DNA from: Hyaloperonospora brassicae
Lineage: Eukaryota > Oomycota > Peronosporomycetes > Peronosporales > Peronosporaceae
NCBI GenBank assembly: GCA_947650285.1
Contig: CANTFL010001335.1
Location: 299,834 to 363,833 of the forward strand
Length of the DNA: 64,000 nucleotides
Direction of reading: 5' to 3'
In this document: one piece after another, positions 43,790 to 55,361 of the stretch
How the letters are laid out: each line of letters begins with the position of its first letter
Numbering within the stretch: the stretch's first letter is position 1
Program-made: the position numbers and the translations under genes
Notes under the pieces: generated by a model
Database searches by the model: none
What the model was told of the DNA's origin: nothing
The model's input: the letters and a program-made list of their open reading frames with translations, nothing else

Positions 43790-45438
43790 ATGCGCTGCGT
43801 GAGCAAGGCCGTCTCTGAAGCGGCTGTACCCATCCGTGCAGCCAGCGAAAAATAAGTCCAAGAGTCGGCATCAGACGTCTCATCGCCTGATGCTGCTAGT
43901 AAGCATTCTGAGAGAGCCAATGTTGCAGGTGCACGTGGTCATCGACATGCAGCTTCTTCACTCGCAGCTTTAGCTTTGAGTGGTAGTCCCATGGACGTAT
44001 AACCCGATATAGAGGTGATCTCTCCGGGCGAGTCGGACCCCCCCCGTCCGACTCGAAGTCGCCCGCAAAGACCGGCCGTTAAGCTGTGGGTGTGGGCACA
44101 AATACTGCTATACCTCGTGGCTTCTCGACAAGACTCTGCGCCATAAGATGTTCGGCTCATCCGAAAAGTCTGAGTACTAGTCGCGGGGATCGAACCGATT
44201 GCGCTCGTATCATATGATGCGAGCGCGCAATATGAGGACGGTGGTCATCGTGATGACCTCGATGACTCTTCTCGGAGTCATCGACGCCGTAGCAATCCCA
44301 GCGATCGCGGCGATTGCAGTGACATTGCTAATGTTGGCACTATGCAAGAGGAGCAAAATCGTAACGCGTTACGAACTGCTCCTAAAACAAACCATGTACG
44401 CCTTCCCTACGCAACCTGAGGCAGTGGTATGGTTATCCTAGAGTGTTAATTATACCAATGCTTTATATTGTTTCGGATTCCGCGCTTTGATTCGTCAATA
44501 GTCTATGGTCGTGATGTCAGTGCGACTTATTATCGCACTGAAGATGAGTATCACATTAATGTCTTCTTCAGACATCGATGGTACCACGGCAACCGCAACC
44601 GAGACGATGTTTCGTTGGTGCAGGTACGTAATTCATATATTGGCAACATTAAAAATGTTGGCCGTGACGCTTGGTTGATCAAACTTATTGCATCTCTCAA
44701 TAGGTTTGAAAAGCAGTCACCAACAGGTACTCGGTCTAAATTGAACCGATTGTTTCGAGAGGCAGGTTTACATTGCCTCTAGTGGATTGAGAATTCTCAG
44801 CGTTGTGTTAGAAACTCTGTTCGCGCCCTTAAGAAGGCCTTCCTTTTAATTAGCCCTATTGGAATGCTCGCATCTCGGCTGAGATGTCTCAAGGGGTTGA
44901 AATTTATAATCTCGTTACGAACACGCCGGTCGTTCGTTCGACGATGACCTTCCATCCACAAAAGGCGCGTTTCGTCTTACTGCTCGACGATGCCGAAGAC
45001 ATCCACCATCAGCTGAGAGGGGGACTTACATCTGTTCCACGTGGGTGGATACCCCTCCACTGGACTAGGTGACCAGTATTTGATCTAGAATCGTCACGGT
45101 GATGTAAGATAAAATCCACAAGGAAAAGGTGACCACCGTGTGAGTCCACCAAAGGATGTGGTGGAGGAGGAAAACCCTCCTCTGAGTCAATCGACTTACC
45201 ATCTCGAGCCGCACGGGATGGATCGCGCAATTGTTGAATTGCGCGAGAATTTAGAGAACAAGAGAGACAGGCGTTACGCTCTGACCGAAACTGTACGGCA
45301 GCATCGCAAGTATCACGAGACCGAGCGTGCGAAGGACCGTGCTGAGTACGCGGTCGCGCAACTGCAGGACGAGCGCGATGTCCGTCGTCTCGCTGAGGCT
45401 CCGGGGAAGACATGCATGGATATCTCTCGCTTCAACGG
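43790..45438 (+). pseudogene. Decayed antisense ORF of element 2
   Basis: Homologue of the plus-strand ORF of element 1. It begins with ATG at 43790 (MRCVSKAVSEAAVPIRAAS; element 1 MRGDSRPAKPGAVPASAA). It continues VAGARGHRHA, PDIEVISPGESD, EDEYHINVFFRHRWYHGN (about 44545), KNVGRDAWLIKL and RFEKQSPTGTRSKL, then after further stops KDVVEEENPPL, MDRAIVELRENLENKRDRRY and ERDVRRLAE. Internal stops and frame changes make it dead. Replacements between the two copies are often conservative in this frame. The protein is otherwise unknown to me. Confidence 0.7.
45009..45413 (-). pseudogene. Chromodomain end of element 2 integrase
   Basis: The minus-strand frame reads PPPPHPLVDSHGGHLFLVDF, then GHLVQWRGIHPRG, matching the chromodomain of element 1. 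The second half (W-EP motif) is lost by frameshift. It overlaps the antisense ORF on the other strand, as in element 1. Confidence 0.65.
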
Positions 45439-45559
45439 ATAGATCTCTTTATTAAGCATCCAGATTGAAAGTCTGGAGCGCGAACGCAAGAGCCTTATGG
45501 AGGTTCTTAAACATGGGGGTCATCTTCATCGTCGGAAGAGGGTTCTTACTGACATTACG

Positions 45560-46231
45560 GGCGAAGACGTCTCACGTATAGCGTAGGATGCATACGAATC
45601 TTACGTGGCAGTTCGATGGTATATGCGTTGCCTTGTCAGCGCAGCACACGAAAGGGGTCAATGTACTTGGTCAGTTGTGTACTGCTTCCCACACATTGGT
45701 CACCACGTGTCTAGGTAGGTTTAGCGTAGATTGTAGGACTAAATCGCCTTCAATAAATGAAAGAACGTTTGCTCTTTCATTCTTTTCAGCGTTTCGTTTC
45801 TGACGGTCCACCGCGTAAGCGACGAAGTCCTGCGCGAAATGGACCACCGCTTCTCGATAAAGCAAAAATAATTCTGCTGACGGGACAGTGTTATGTTCAG
45901 TTATCCTTGTGAAATCGTCGGAAAGAGTTCTATTCTCTTTCTGTTCATCAGCGAGAGTATCATCAACCTCGCTGGAATACTGGTTGGCGATGCTGAAAAT
46001 AAAAACATCGTCATCTTCATCAAAAATAATAATAGCGTCATTGCTATGGTTGAGATGATCTTCTTCATCAATGTCGACATGATCGGCATCGGCATCATAC
46101 GTGACGACGTTATCGTCAATATTTGATGAGCAAGATCCAGAACAAGTCTTGCTCCAGCGGGTATCTTCTCTTCGTATCCAAGAGCCACACTTTAAGAGGG
46201 TGGGTAGACGCGGATGACGTAGGCCATTCAC
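45560..46231 (-). pseudogene. Integrase C-terminal part of element 2 with acidic insert
   Basis: The frame 46231-45671 carries NGLRHPRLPTLL, then a long acidic insert (VDIDEEDHLNH, IIIFDEDDDVFIFSI), then VAYAVDRQKRNAEKNERANV and LVLQSTLNLPRHV. The GPY/F module follows in other frames down to about 45560. The acidic insert is shared with element 1 and absent from element 3. Confidence 0.7.
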
Positions 46232-46399
46232 GAAGAACGGTGCGTTCTAAATTGAAGCATGCACCGAATTATTCATGGAAAAATTACACCATCGGTAGGA
46301 ATATGCTCCAACTCGAGCACCAGTCGACATATCCTCGAATTATCTATTCGAGGACACGGTTTGCACATTCCGTCTGACCATCTAATTCGGGATGGTCAT

Positions 46400-48450
46400 A
46401 TGCTCACATCTTCAAACGCTATCTGAGCGATCGGAGCACGGAATGCCAAAACTCCGCCGTGAATTGAGGGTCACGTTCGGACAGTAGTTCACGGGATAAC
46501 CCGTGGAGTCGAAATGTCGTGTCGAAAAAGAAAAGAGTACATCCCTGTGATGTGATCGACTCGAGCACTGCAGCAATATGCAGCATCTCGCTGAACCGGT
46601 CAACGTACACAAGAATACCATACCATTAACATTAAGTACATGAGAATGGACTGCTAGTACTCTGCCAAAACAGGTGGAGGCGGTAAGGGTGCACGGGGAG
46701 AAGAATAGACTTCACCCGTTGACAAACCTCGCAATCACAAATGTACTTGCGCACAAACTGATACTTGCGGGGCTAGTAAAAGTCACGACTTAAAGTAAGT
46801 TAAGTCTTTTACCTACAATGTCTACATTTTGGGGCATCTTGACACTTATACATGATGTGCAAACGGAAATTGTTATGAGAGGGAACGAAGATACGAGGCG
46901 TGTAATCGGCAACGTCTTGATAGCAAAGCAACCTGTTGTGTGTAGTGTACCGATACGATGAGAAACGGTTGAGAGCTGATAAATCCTCAACGATCTACGA
47001 GTTGAATTCACCAGATGATCTACGAAGCGCAGAAAATCGTTGCCTTCTACGTGGGCCTTTCTCACGTCGTCAAGTAACGTTGACGGCCGCACACTGACTG
47101 TAAGTGTCGCAATAGCGGGATTATTCTCAATATTGAATCGCGCGCCCAGCTCGATATCGGGCCGGCGCTAGAGCATATCAGCGACGCGGTTCAGTCGTCC
47201 TAATCTATAGTCGACGCAGAATTTGTACTCCGTGAAGAAAGACAGCCACCTTGCCATTCGTTGCGAGAGGTGTGGACTATTTACGTCCGCGCGTAGTGAG
47301 TGACGCATGGTACGCATAGCCGGTGAACGATTCATCTCCCAAGAGGTAGACACGAAACATAGCCAGTGCATATTTCGTTGTGTGGACTGGTTAATTATGC
47401 ACATCTGCTTGCTGCTGACGCTATTGATAGCAGATGTTGCGCTCTGCGCCATCTGTATCTAGTTTCATCCAGGCACAGCCGATCGAAAAATAGCTAGCGT
47501 CACAGACCACATGGAATCGTCTGTTATGATCTGCAATCGCCAGTATGGGCGATTTCATCAAGCTCTGATTGGCACCGTCAAAGGAACGCTGAAAGTCAGC
47601 ATTCCATGACCACTTAGTATTTTTCTTGAGTAAACAAGAAAGATGCACAGACATATCAGCGTAGTTGAGCGAGTACTTGTGCAAGTACGCCGCTATCCCA
47701 AGGAGCTTTCAAAGTCCCTTGACACCGACTGACACGGACAAGTCGGTGATCGCCTTGGTTTTTTGGAGATAGGTAATACGCCTTGTTTAACTACGATGAA
47801 CTCAAGAAGTGGTATTTTGCCAGCCGCAAAAATACTCTTCTTGAGGTTGGCGTACAACTTATGATTGCGCATAACTTAAAGGACCTGACGAACGTGTGAG
47901 ATCCCACGTCCATCTTCCCGTCCATATCCCGGATATGAACAAATAAATCGTCAAAGTAACTCTGTGCAAATTCTCGCACCGTTATTACAAGTTTTGATAC
48001 ACATCGGTTGAAGGTGTCTGGTGTATTGCTTAGCCCTTTTGGAAATACTAGCCACTCCCACAGCATGCCGCTAGGAGTTCTCACTGCTGTGTACGGGATG
48101 TATCGTTCACGCATGAGGATATAATAGGAGCGATCCATCATATCCATGGACGAGAAGATGGTACTCTTAGACATACCATCTATGATCACGTCCTTTCTCG
48201 GTATCGGCGTCTGAGGCGGTACCGTTGCAGCATTCAATTTGTTGAATGCGTGCACTATCCGCCATTCTCCTGTGTCCTCTCGCACACAGAAGGTCGGAGA
48301 GCTGTGAGGGGAAGTTGATTTCCTCACATGGCTCGCAGCGAAGCGATCAGCAAAGAATATGTCGATCGCTAGTACTTGTACACGAGGCAGTGGCCACTGC
48401 TTCATGACACAGTACTTCGAGCCCGGTTTGATCTCGATCTCGTGTTAGGT
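46400..48450 (-). pseudogene. RT, RNase H and integrase core remnants of element 2
   Basis: Pieces in order on the minus strand: MKQWPLPRVQVLAIDIF to YFDDLFVHIRD (48405-47791; the FDD catalytic box is intact); LSCLLKKNTKWSWNADFQRS and FHVVCDASYFSIGCA (RNase H, 47684-47421); SPHLSQRMARWLSFF (47452-47168); integrase pieces VDRFSEMLHIAAVLES and LSERDPQFTAEFWH (46610-46419). Element 1 has the same words. Many frameshifts; dead. Confidence 0.85.
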
Positions 48451-48555
48451 GCCTTTTGTAACCTAAGATAACTTGCATGGTACTATTTCAGGGAATACAA
48501 CCCTGTATTCGATCAAATTCTCATACAAAGGATTTACCTGAATTAACTCCAAGGA

Positions 48556-49755
48556 TTATGACGTGTATCGTTCGATCCGATTCTTCTCATCGAGGACACT
48601 TTCGTCCATGGATGATCTACTGAGAACCCTTTCGTTCTCAGCAAATACTATTGCCGACCGAATATCGGCCACATACTCATCCTCTGTGACGAGTATGCAG
48701 ATCTGCTTGACTTTGCCACTTCGCAGATCACGCAAGAATCGTTTCGGTTCTAGCGTTGGCAATTGAGTTATCTCCGAAGTTAACTTCGGAGGCACAATCA
48801 GATCAAGCGTATAAGCACCTACGCTTGATCCGTCCTTGACCAAGACGTTCAACGTCTTAGTTTATTCCTGGGAACATATTTCCGCAGTCTGCCGAGGGCT
48901 TGTCCGCCCAGGTTACTGAGAGCCTTATCTCTTAGCAAGTACCTCTTGAGAAATTCTTTTCTTAAGTACTTGGGGACTTATTCCCTTGACGTCCTCTGAC
49001 TGTGAATTTGCAACCACTGTCAGGTACCGATTCACTACGGTCAACTCTCCAGTCGACCTAGGATAACCGTGTTGCCATTTCTGGACCAACCGGTTTGTTC
49101 TACCTAGGATATTTCCCGATCGTAAAGCATCCATGTCCCTGTCCACTCGACATATTTTAGTGGTAATCCTTCGGCGCTGCCTGTAGTTCTGTAAATCTAC
49201 CGGGGGATTGCTCCACATTGTAGTGATCAGCTACACTGAGGTCTTGTGCAGTTTTGCTAACGACCGCATTGCAAGTGAGGCCATCGCACTCACTCGCAGA
49301 ACACCCACACGCTTGTGGACGCTCCAAGATGTTCATCAGATGACCATCTGATGAACAAGCGGCAGGCATCTTCCCGTATCGATGCTGCCAGCTCACCCTC
49401 GGCTCGTACTTTCTGAGCCGAGGTAATCTCAGGATGACATTAAATTCATCATCCATATCCAGTACAATGAAGATATCATCGTAAGGTTCGCCCTCTAACG
49501 TGTAGTGGATTCCTACTACACGTTTCGCAATGGTTATCGTTATACCTGTGTATGGAGCACCTTCGTCCTCGTTAGAAGGATGTCGCTCTCAACGAACTTG
49601 GTCCTCCGACCCTCTAGTGACTGGCGGCGAACAATGTTGTTCGACGCCTCACAGTCAAGTAGAGCACGAAGTAACAAATTCTTTGTCATTTGCAACCTCA
49701 ATATGAAGAGTGGTATCTCATTCCCAGGTGCAGAGAAAAAGACAATAATTGTCAA
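48556..49755 (-). pseudogene. Protease and linker remnants of element 2
   Basis: The frame 49755-49540 has LRALLDCEASNNIVRRQSLEG (the catalytic Asp followed by Cys, as in element 1). The frame 49456-49157 has VILRLPRLRKYEPRVSWQHR. A linker down to 48556 includes MNVLVKDGSSVGAYTLDLIV. The 20-bp palindrome of element 1 is present at about 49335 with one change. A segment of the 5' protease region is duplicated near 49640-49830 (AACAAATTCTTTGTCATTTGC versus AACAAATCCTTTGTCACTTGC). Confidence 0.7.
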
Positions 49756-49959
49756 CTAGAGCTCGAAGTAACAAATCCTTTGTCACTTGCAGCTTCAAGG
49801 CGATGAGTGGTATCTCATCACTAGGTACAGAGACACACAATGATTGTGTGTCTGGAGCAACTTTCGTCAAGAAATTTTCAAATTCTCTGGGGGTGCTGGA
49901 TCAGTAGGGCGCTCCGCACTACTGACCCCGACCATTTTTGATGGTCCGCTTCGCTGTTG

Positions 49960-51075
49960 CGGTTTCGCAATAGCGTTGGACCTACGCCCATTGCTCTTTT
50001 TGGCAAATGGACGACCATTTCACTCAGTACTATTTGGTGCTGGGCGTGAGGCACTAAACTTATAAGCGTAGTGTCCGACCTTCTGACAGCGATTGCACTT
50101 GTTCAATTGCTTGTTGTTTAGAGAGCGAGGTCTCTCGATCTCAACATAACGGCGTTCCATTGATTCTGGACCTCTGCTTTCCTGTCGTCTTGGTGGGCAA
50201 TTGGTAGTCGATTTGGTTCGAGCTTGTATCAAACTAAAGTCCTCCTGTACCGCCACTGAGCGGCGGGAGGACGGTTGATCTATTGCCTTTATTTCAGAGG
50301 AAACGGGTTGGTCTTGACGGTTCCATAAAGTATAACCTGGATGAACACAGTTATTTTGGGGTTTTACCTACGGGTCGGCAGTTATGCAACTCTAGAGGTA
50401 TCGAATGTGCTGCGAAAAAGCATGCACATCCTGTATACCTTGTCTGAGCTTCAAACACACAGAACGATCCAAAATTCGGCTCGTGGAGGCTAAAATCTTT
50501 GTCTGAGCCGGGAATTGGAGATTTCCAACGATCCAAATGATTATGGGTCGTTGAGCTTGAGCCCCGAGGCCCAAGCATTCTAACGTCCCTCCGAGTTGGA
50601 CTGGGCAAATGCAACTTGCATTTCGTCGTCGACGATGCGACGAGCCCTTATGGCATCGTCTAACTCGACGAGCCATCTCAACAGGCAGTCTTTCTCGACT
50701 TCCCCGTACTTGGAGATGTCTATCTTCAAGATTTCGGGACGACGCGTGTATGTCGTCCCACCTACAGCAGCATTGAATTTCTGCTGTCTCAACAGCTCTG
50801 TCTGTTGAGCACTGAGTGAGTCAACTGCTCGGCATGTTGAGAGCCTTGATGGTGAAGCAAGGCTACTTTCTCGCTATTGGCGACAAATTCATTGATATGA
50901 ACGTGGGTATAGCGGCATGTTGTTGGTGTCTGTCAAGAGACTTCAACATGGTGCAATTGGCGGTTTCTCCTACGGTAGAACTCATGCGTCCTGCCGCACT
51001 CCATTCGATGTCACTCAAATGGGTATAGCCTTCATGCGTGGCGTGAAAGCTTTCCTCTTCATACAACATGTTCAT
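49960..51075 (-). pseudogene. Gag remnant of element 2
   Basis: The N-terminus MNMLYEEESFHATHEGYTHL (51075) is the counterpart of element 1 Gag. The core pieces FNAAVGGTTYTRRPEILKI and DISKYGEVEKDCLLRWLVE are at 50792-50580. The zinc knuckle CNRCQKVGHYAYKF near 50080 has the usual Gly before His but has lost its final Cys. Broken by frameshifts. Confidence 0.8.
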
Positions 51076-51125
51076 GTTGAACGAGATGGTCGTGATCGTT
51101 AGACGAACTACGAAGTGCTACCAGG

Positions 51126-51591
51126 TGTAACGGAGCACGCTCTTACCAGATGACTGGCAAGACCTCGTGTAAACCGAGCAGAAGGCTGCGTACCCCCGAC
51201 TTCACGTACACGTGGCGTGAGGAGGCGCAAGGAAGTAGACAGAACTAGAAAGCTCTATTTAAGGGGAAAAGTACACCTGTATTTAATATAGTTAAGCTCC
51301 CTAATAAACCATCGGTGTCTTCATCTAACTATATTCAACTACAATCTACTATGTGGGTTTCTTGCTCACGACCCATTGCGCGCGTCATGCAGCGATTGAT
51401 GGTTGAGTTAGTTGATGTGGCGTCTACATCCACCAAGAAGTGGATCACCCAAAACTATTACCCTCGTTGTGAATATTCTGTCACCATTACCTCTTTTCGA
51501 GTAATGTCAATTGATAATTATCGAATGAGATAATATTGAAAAGATTGATACATTTGTATGAACTTTTATGTAACTGGCTCACCACGTTATA
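51126..51591 (-). repeat. 5' LTR of element 2 (466 bp)
   Basis: Starts TGTAACGGAGC and ends ACGTTATA (expected ACGTTACA), followed by the GCGGC target duplication. Its reverse complement matches the solo LTR at 35215-35679. Confidence 0.9.
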
Positions 51592-51596
51592 GCGGC

Positions 51597-52032
51597 GGTG
51601 TCGAATAAGTGCCGCAGAAGATACGTTTGATTGTGCAAGATTGATCAAGAAGTGTATCAGTTCTAATGTCGTATCGAACCGACTGAAAAACAACCTTGTG
51701 TTGCGTTCGATCGTGTACTTGCTCGGGTGCCTCGACCAGCATAATAGAATGGCGTGGTTTCTGCCGAGTGTAGTTTCGTATACATGCTTGGAAATGGGCT
51801 TACAAACGTGGTTTCTGAGCATTTCATAATAGTAAATATTGGATAAAAATTTAATTCACGACTACCTATTTCCACTTTATCGCTCGCGCACCAGCGATTT
51901 TACGCATTCATCCGTTTACGTTCTGCGTGTATGTTACAACACGTTTAAACGTGAACTTTGACTGCGTTTCGTCACTTGACGCAAAAAATGGGTCAAGTTT
52001 CGAGATTTGTCAGCACTTTTACCGTCCGTCGA
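51597..52032 (+). promoter_or_regulatory. Upstream region of the carboxypeptidase gene
   Basis: The about 430 bp between element 2 and the coding start hold a possible oomycete initiator, GCATTCATCC at 51904-51913, then a pyrimidine-rich run. An in-frame ATG at 51988 precedes the chosen start. No other gene is visible. Confidence 0.4.
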
Positions 52033-53956
52033 ATGGCGTCTGGCGGTGATTGCGTTCTAGCGGCCGTCTTGGCGATCGTCATGGCGTCAGCAAAGCGCTT
52101 ACATCCAAGCGATACCTACTTTGAAGAGACACACACGGAGAATGAAGCAGCAGAGGAAACTGACCGCCGCCTATCGACAAACACGCACTCATACAAGCAG
52201 AAAGAGGAAGGGGACTTGGTGAAAGAGCTGCCTGGACTCGACCCGTCCGTGAACGTCACGCATCACGCTGGTCGGATCGCGCTTTATGGCGGTGACAAGA
52301 ACTTTCTATTTTACTGGCACTTCCAAGCGGCACGGGACGCTAAGAAGGCACCGCTTGTCATTTGGTACGACAGAGAAAAAGGATCGAGAAAGTGACGGGT
52401 TGTGTAACATGTCGGGTTTGATTACTGATTTGGGCAGGTTGAACGGAGGTCCTGGCTGCTCCAGTATGCAAGGCCTTTTCACGGGCAACTCGCCGTTCGT
52501 GTTGGTGAACGAGTCCACGATTGGCAGGAATGCCCACAGCTGGCACCAGTTTGCTAACATGCTTTTCGTAGACCAACCTGTGGGAACTGGCATGTCGTAT
52601 ACTAGTGGCAACGACTACCGGTCGAGCGAAAAAGACATTTCTGCAGACTTTTACGACTTCTTGGTTCGATTCGTGCAGCGGCATACCGAGTACCTTTCGA
52701 ATGCTGTCGATGGGGTGAAACACTCGCGAGCTGTGTATTTGTTCGGTGAATCCCATGCAGGACGATGGATTCCCGAGTTCTCGGAGCACATTATGAATCG
52801 GAATGATGATGCAGACAGCCAGATCAAGATCCGTCTTGTTGGCTTTGGCATTGGCAATGGATGGGTGCACCCAAAAATTCAGTACGAGTACAGCGACTAT
52901 GCCCACGGTCTTGGCTTGTTGTCGTTTGGTCAGGTACGATCGCTGAAAGCTTCATTCGCTGAGTGTGAGGCTGCTTTGGATGCTGGCACGTATTATTCGG
53001 ACAGCTGTCTCGGCAACATGAATGCGATTACGAATAGCGTCAAGGCAGGTAATGGAGGGAACGTTTTGAATCATTACGACGTCCGTCAATATGTGCACAA
53101 TATCGGAGCGTACCCGCCAGGAATGAAAACGATCGCCACATATTTGACTAAGCTGGAAGTGCGTGAAGCTGTTCATGGCAACGAGGACAAGAGGTTTCGC
53201 TTCGAGATGTGTAGCAACAGTGTCTATCGAGGACTAAAAAAGTTTGACGGCGTCAGCACGTTGGACGCAGTTCAGTCATTGCTTCAAAAAGGTCTACGTA
53301 TGATTTTCTACGTCGGTCAATGGGACATGATGTGCAACTACTATGGAATGGAGAAACTGTTGCTGAGTCTGAATTGGAACGGAGCGAAGGCTTATCAGCA
53401 GGCCCGCAAGTTCACGTGGCAAGTCCAAGGCCGCAAAGAGCCTGCAGGATTCGCACAGCAGGGCGGTAATTTGACTTACGTGGTGGTTGCTGGTGCAGGG
53501 CACGTAGTGCCACTAAACGTGCCTGACGTGGCTGCAGATTTGTTGCGTCGCTTTGTCAACGGTCTCGATTTCAACGACAAGGAGCAAAGTGTCACAAACA
53601 CGCAATTGAACGCGAGCGACCTCGAAGTTACATTTTGTCACGCGCCAGGGGCTGCACCCGCTACAGATGTCAGCTATTCTACCTCAGTTTTGTCCGGTGG
53701 AAGCAGCAGCCAGGCGCATATCGATGTCACGTGGCTGTTCGTAGCGTTGCTGATCGCATTGGTAAGCAGCATCGTGACTGTGTGTGTCACCCTTGCTTGT
53801 CTCCGCAACCGACGACATCGACAGCCGGATCATAAAATCATCACACAAGATAGTGATGGTGAACACATTGATCAGCCGGACGACGACGAACAAGAAGAAA
53901 GCTTCGACAGAGAAGATGTTGATGAGCACGAGCATCTCAATGTTGTGAGTCAGTGA
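52033..53956 (+). CDS. Serine carboxypeptidase (S10), KEX1-like, membrane-anchored
   Basis: Exons 52033-52364 and 52438-53956 (616 residues) with one 73-bp GT-AG intron. Splicing restores the substrate loop VIWLNGGPGCSS, a hallmark of S10 enzymes. Catalytic triad by motif: Ser216 in GESHAG (usually GESYAG), Asp407 in GQWDMMCN and His466 in GAGHVVP. Residues 1-20 are a signal peptide (MASGGDCVLAAVLAIVMASA). Near the end one membrane helix (about 541-566, WLFVALLIALVSSIVTV) is followed by a basic stop-transfer and an acidic cytosolic tail, the layout of the Golgi enzyme KEX1, which trims basic residues from secreted proteins. KEX1-type specificity is inferred from topology. An alternative start at 51988 adds 15 residues before the signal peptide. 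The reading frame is intact. Confidence 0.9.
52365..52437 (+). other. Intron of the carboxypeptidase gene (73 bp)
   Basis: Begins GTACGACAG and ends TTGGGCAG. The phase is set by the conserved WLNGGPG motif across the junction: TG at the end of exon 1 and G at the start of exon 2 make the Trp codon. It contains an in-frame stop. Confidence 0.85.
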
Positions 53957-55047
53957 GCAAAAAGCTCGATGTATTGTGGAAATCAACAGCCAAAGAGCTA
54001 CCTTTCTCAAATTAAAAAGAATGGTCGGTTGAGTGTGGCTCGTGAATAAACACCGCATAACGACGAGAGTGCGACGTATCGTATACACACCGTCTGAATG
54101 CTGCGCAATTCAGCAATCATGCTGGAACGTGCGAGAACATCACTATTGCACCTTTTCCTATCAACTTTGGATGAAGCGTGTGCCGCGTACGTTCTTGGTG
54201 ATTGCATTGCGATTCTCAACAAATATAGATCTGCGTCGCCTCGACGTGTCTGCTTGCGTTATACGTCTGTAATGTTCTCTCTGCTCTCAATCTCCTCCAA
54301 GCTCGCCTTCCCAGCACACCCTCCCGGCATCTACTAGTTCAGACAGAAGATACGAAGTCCGTAGTAGTAGTCGTCTTAGCTGCCATAAAACAACCACGCT
54401 GTGTCTTCCGTCGGCCTCAGCAATTTTGTCGCTTATCATAGAAACGAGGAAGCAAAATGTCACTGATGCTCTTGCTGAAGTCAACTTTTCTGCCTCCCTC
54501 ACTGCAGTGTCGCACCTGTCAAGAAAGAGCAAAGATAGGTACCAGAATTGCCACTAGCCTCGGCATTTTTGCGCTATCCGCTGTCTTACCGCAAAGTGCT
54601 TCACAGAATCCTGTCAGTTCGATCGCTGCCGAATCATACCCTCGATTCTTACAAGAAGATGTCAGCAGCAGTATCTCACTCGAGCGCTGTGCACCATATG
54701 CCACTGCCCTCGCTCACTCAGCCCAAGTCTCATCCAGGGATCGCTACGGTTGATGTAAGATTCTTGCTGTCATAGAGATGATGTAAAATGCTTCGTGTGG
54801 CTACTGTCAGCGACAAAGCAAACGGAAGTGCAAGCACAAAAGCTACCCTTTGTAGAATGACAGCTTACCTGGATCGTGGGTTACGTGCAGTCTGTGCAAG
54901 AATCCCTTGCCCCTAACGAGATTAAGGCCAGAATTGACAGACTCGGGCCTGGAATCTCGTTTGGGGTCCATGTATTCTCAACTTTGATCGAGTTGCACCT
55001 TCGTTCGACGCATTTTTTTATATGCTCTATGGACACTCTTGTCATCG
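53957..55047. other. Intergenic, no gene confirmed
   Basis: Small ORFs on both strands (for example 98 codons plus at 54457, 61 minus at 54519) overlap and show no domain. A minus-strand frame from ATG 54971 (MDPKRDSRPESVNSG) ends at a possible splice donor near 54870, but no convincing second exon follows. Confidence 0.45.
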
Positions 55048-55130
55048 TTCCGAGCTTTCGAGCTGCTGAAAGCAATTCTCTCCGCATTTGTAAAAAGGCT
55101 CGAATCACTCCATTTTGACATGCATAGACA
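55048..55130. repeat. Direct repeat, copy 1 (about 83 bp)
   Basis: GAGCTTTCGAGCTGCTGAAAG to the GACATGCATAGA end is nearly identical to 58122-58205. The two copies bracket the DsbA-fold gene pair, and the second lies upstream of a DsbA-fold pseudogene. Confidence 0.85.
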
Positions 55131-55361
55131 TGACGGACGCGTGGCAGAACTCCAGCGTGGACTCTGTTTCGAGGCAAATCCATGATGACACTCAGTCGTC
55201 GTCGTCGTCGTCGGATCGTTCTCACATGACCTATTCGATCGCTGCGGCAATCCAAACACAATCGACATGGCAGAAATGGTCGTCGGGTCCGTTTCAAGAC
55301 TTCCTTTGGCGCTTTCTTAGCGTTGTCTACAGTGCTGCCACTGCACTACACGGTCGTTGCT

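Larger units (their letters stand above)
42794..51591 (-). mobile_element. Element 2: old chromodomain Ty3/gypsy retrotransposon related to element 1 (TSD GCGGC)
   Basis: Complete element with LTRs at 42794-43640 and 51126-51591 and perfect target duplications GCGGC at 42789-42793 and 51592-51596. The internal order mirrors element 1: gag, protease, RT, RNase H, integrase, acidic insert, GPY/F, chromodomain on the minus strand, and an antisense ORF on the plus strand. All frames are broken many times, so it is much older than element 1. The 3' LTR is interrupted by a solo LTR of another family. Confidence 0.92.

Noticed and set aside
51958..52032. Extended N-terminus of the carboxypeptidase
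   Set aside because: The extension begins at TTG; the first ATG is 51988, and 52033 gives a clean signal peptide, so 52033 was preferred.
54519..54971. Possible spliced minus-strand gene
   Set aside because: A donor-like site follows a 33-codon frame, but no second exon with convincing coding sequence was found.
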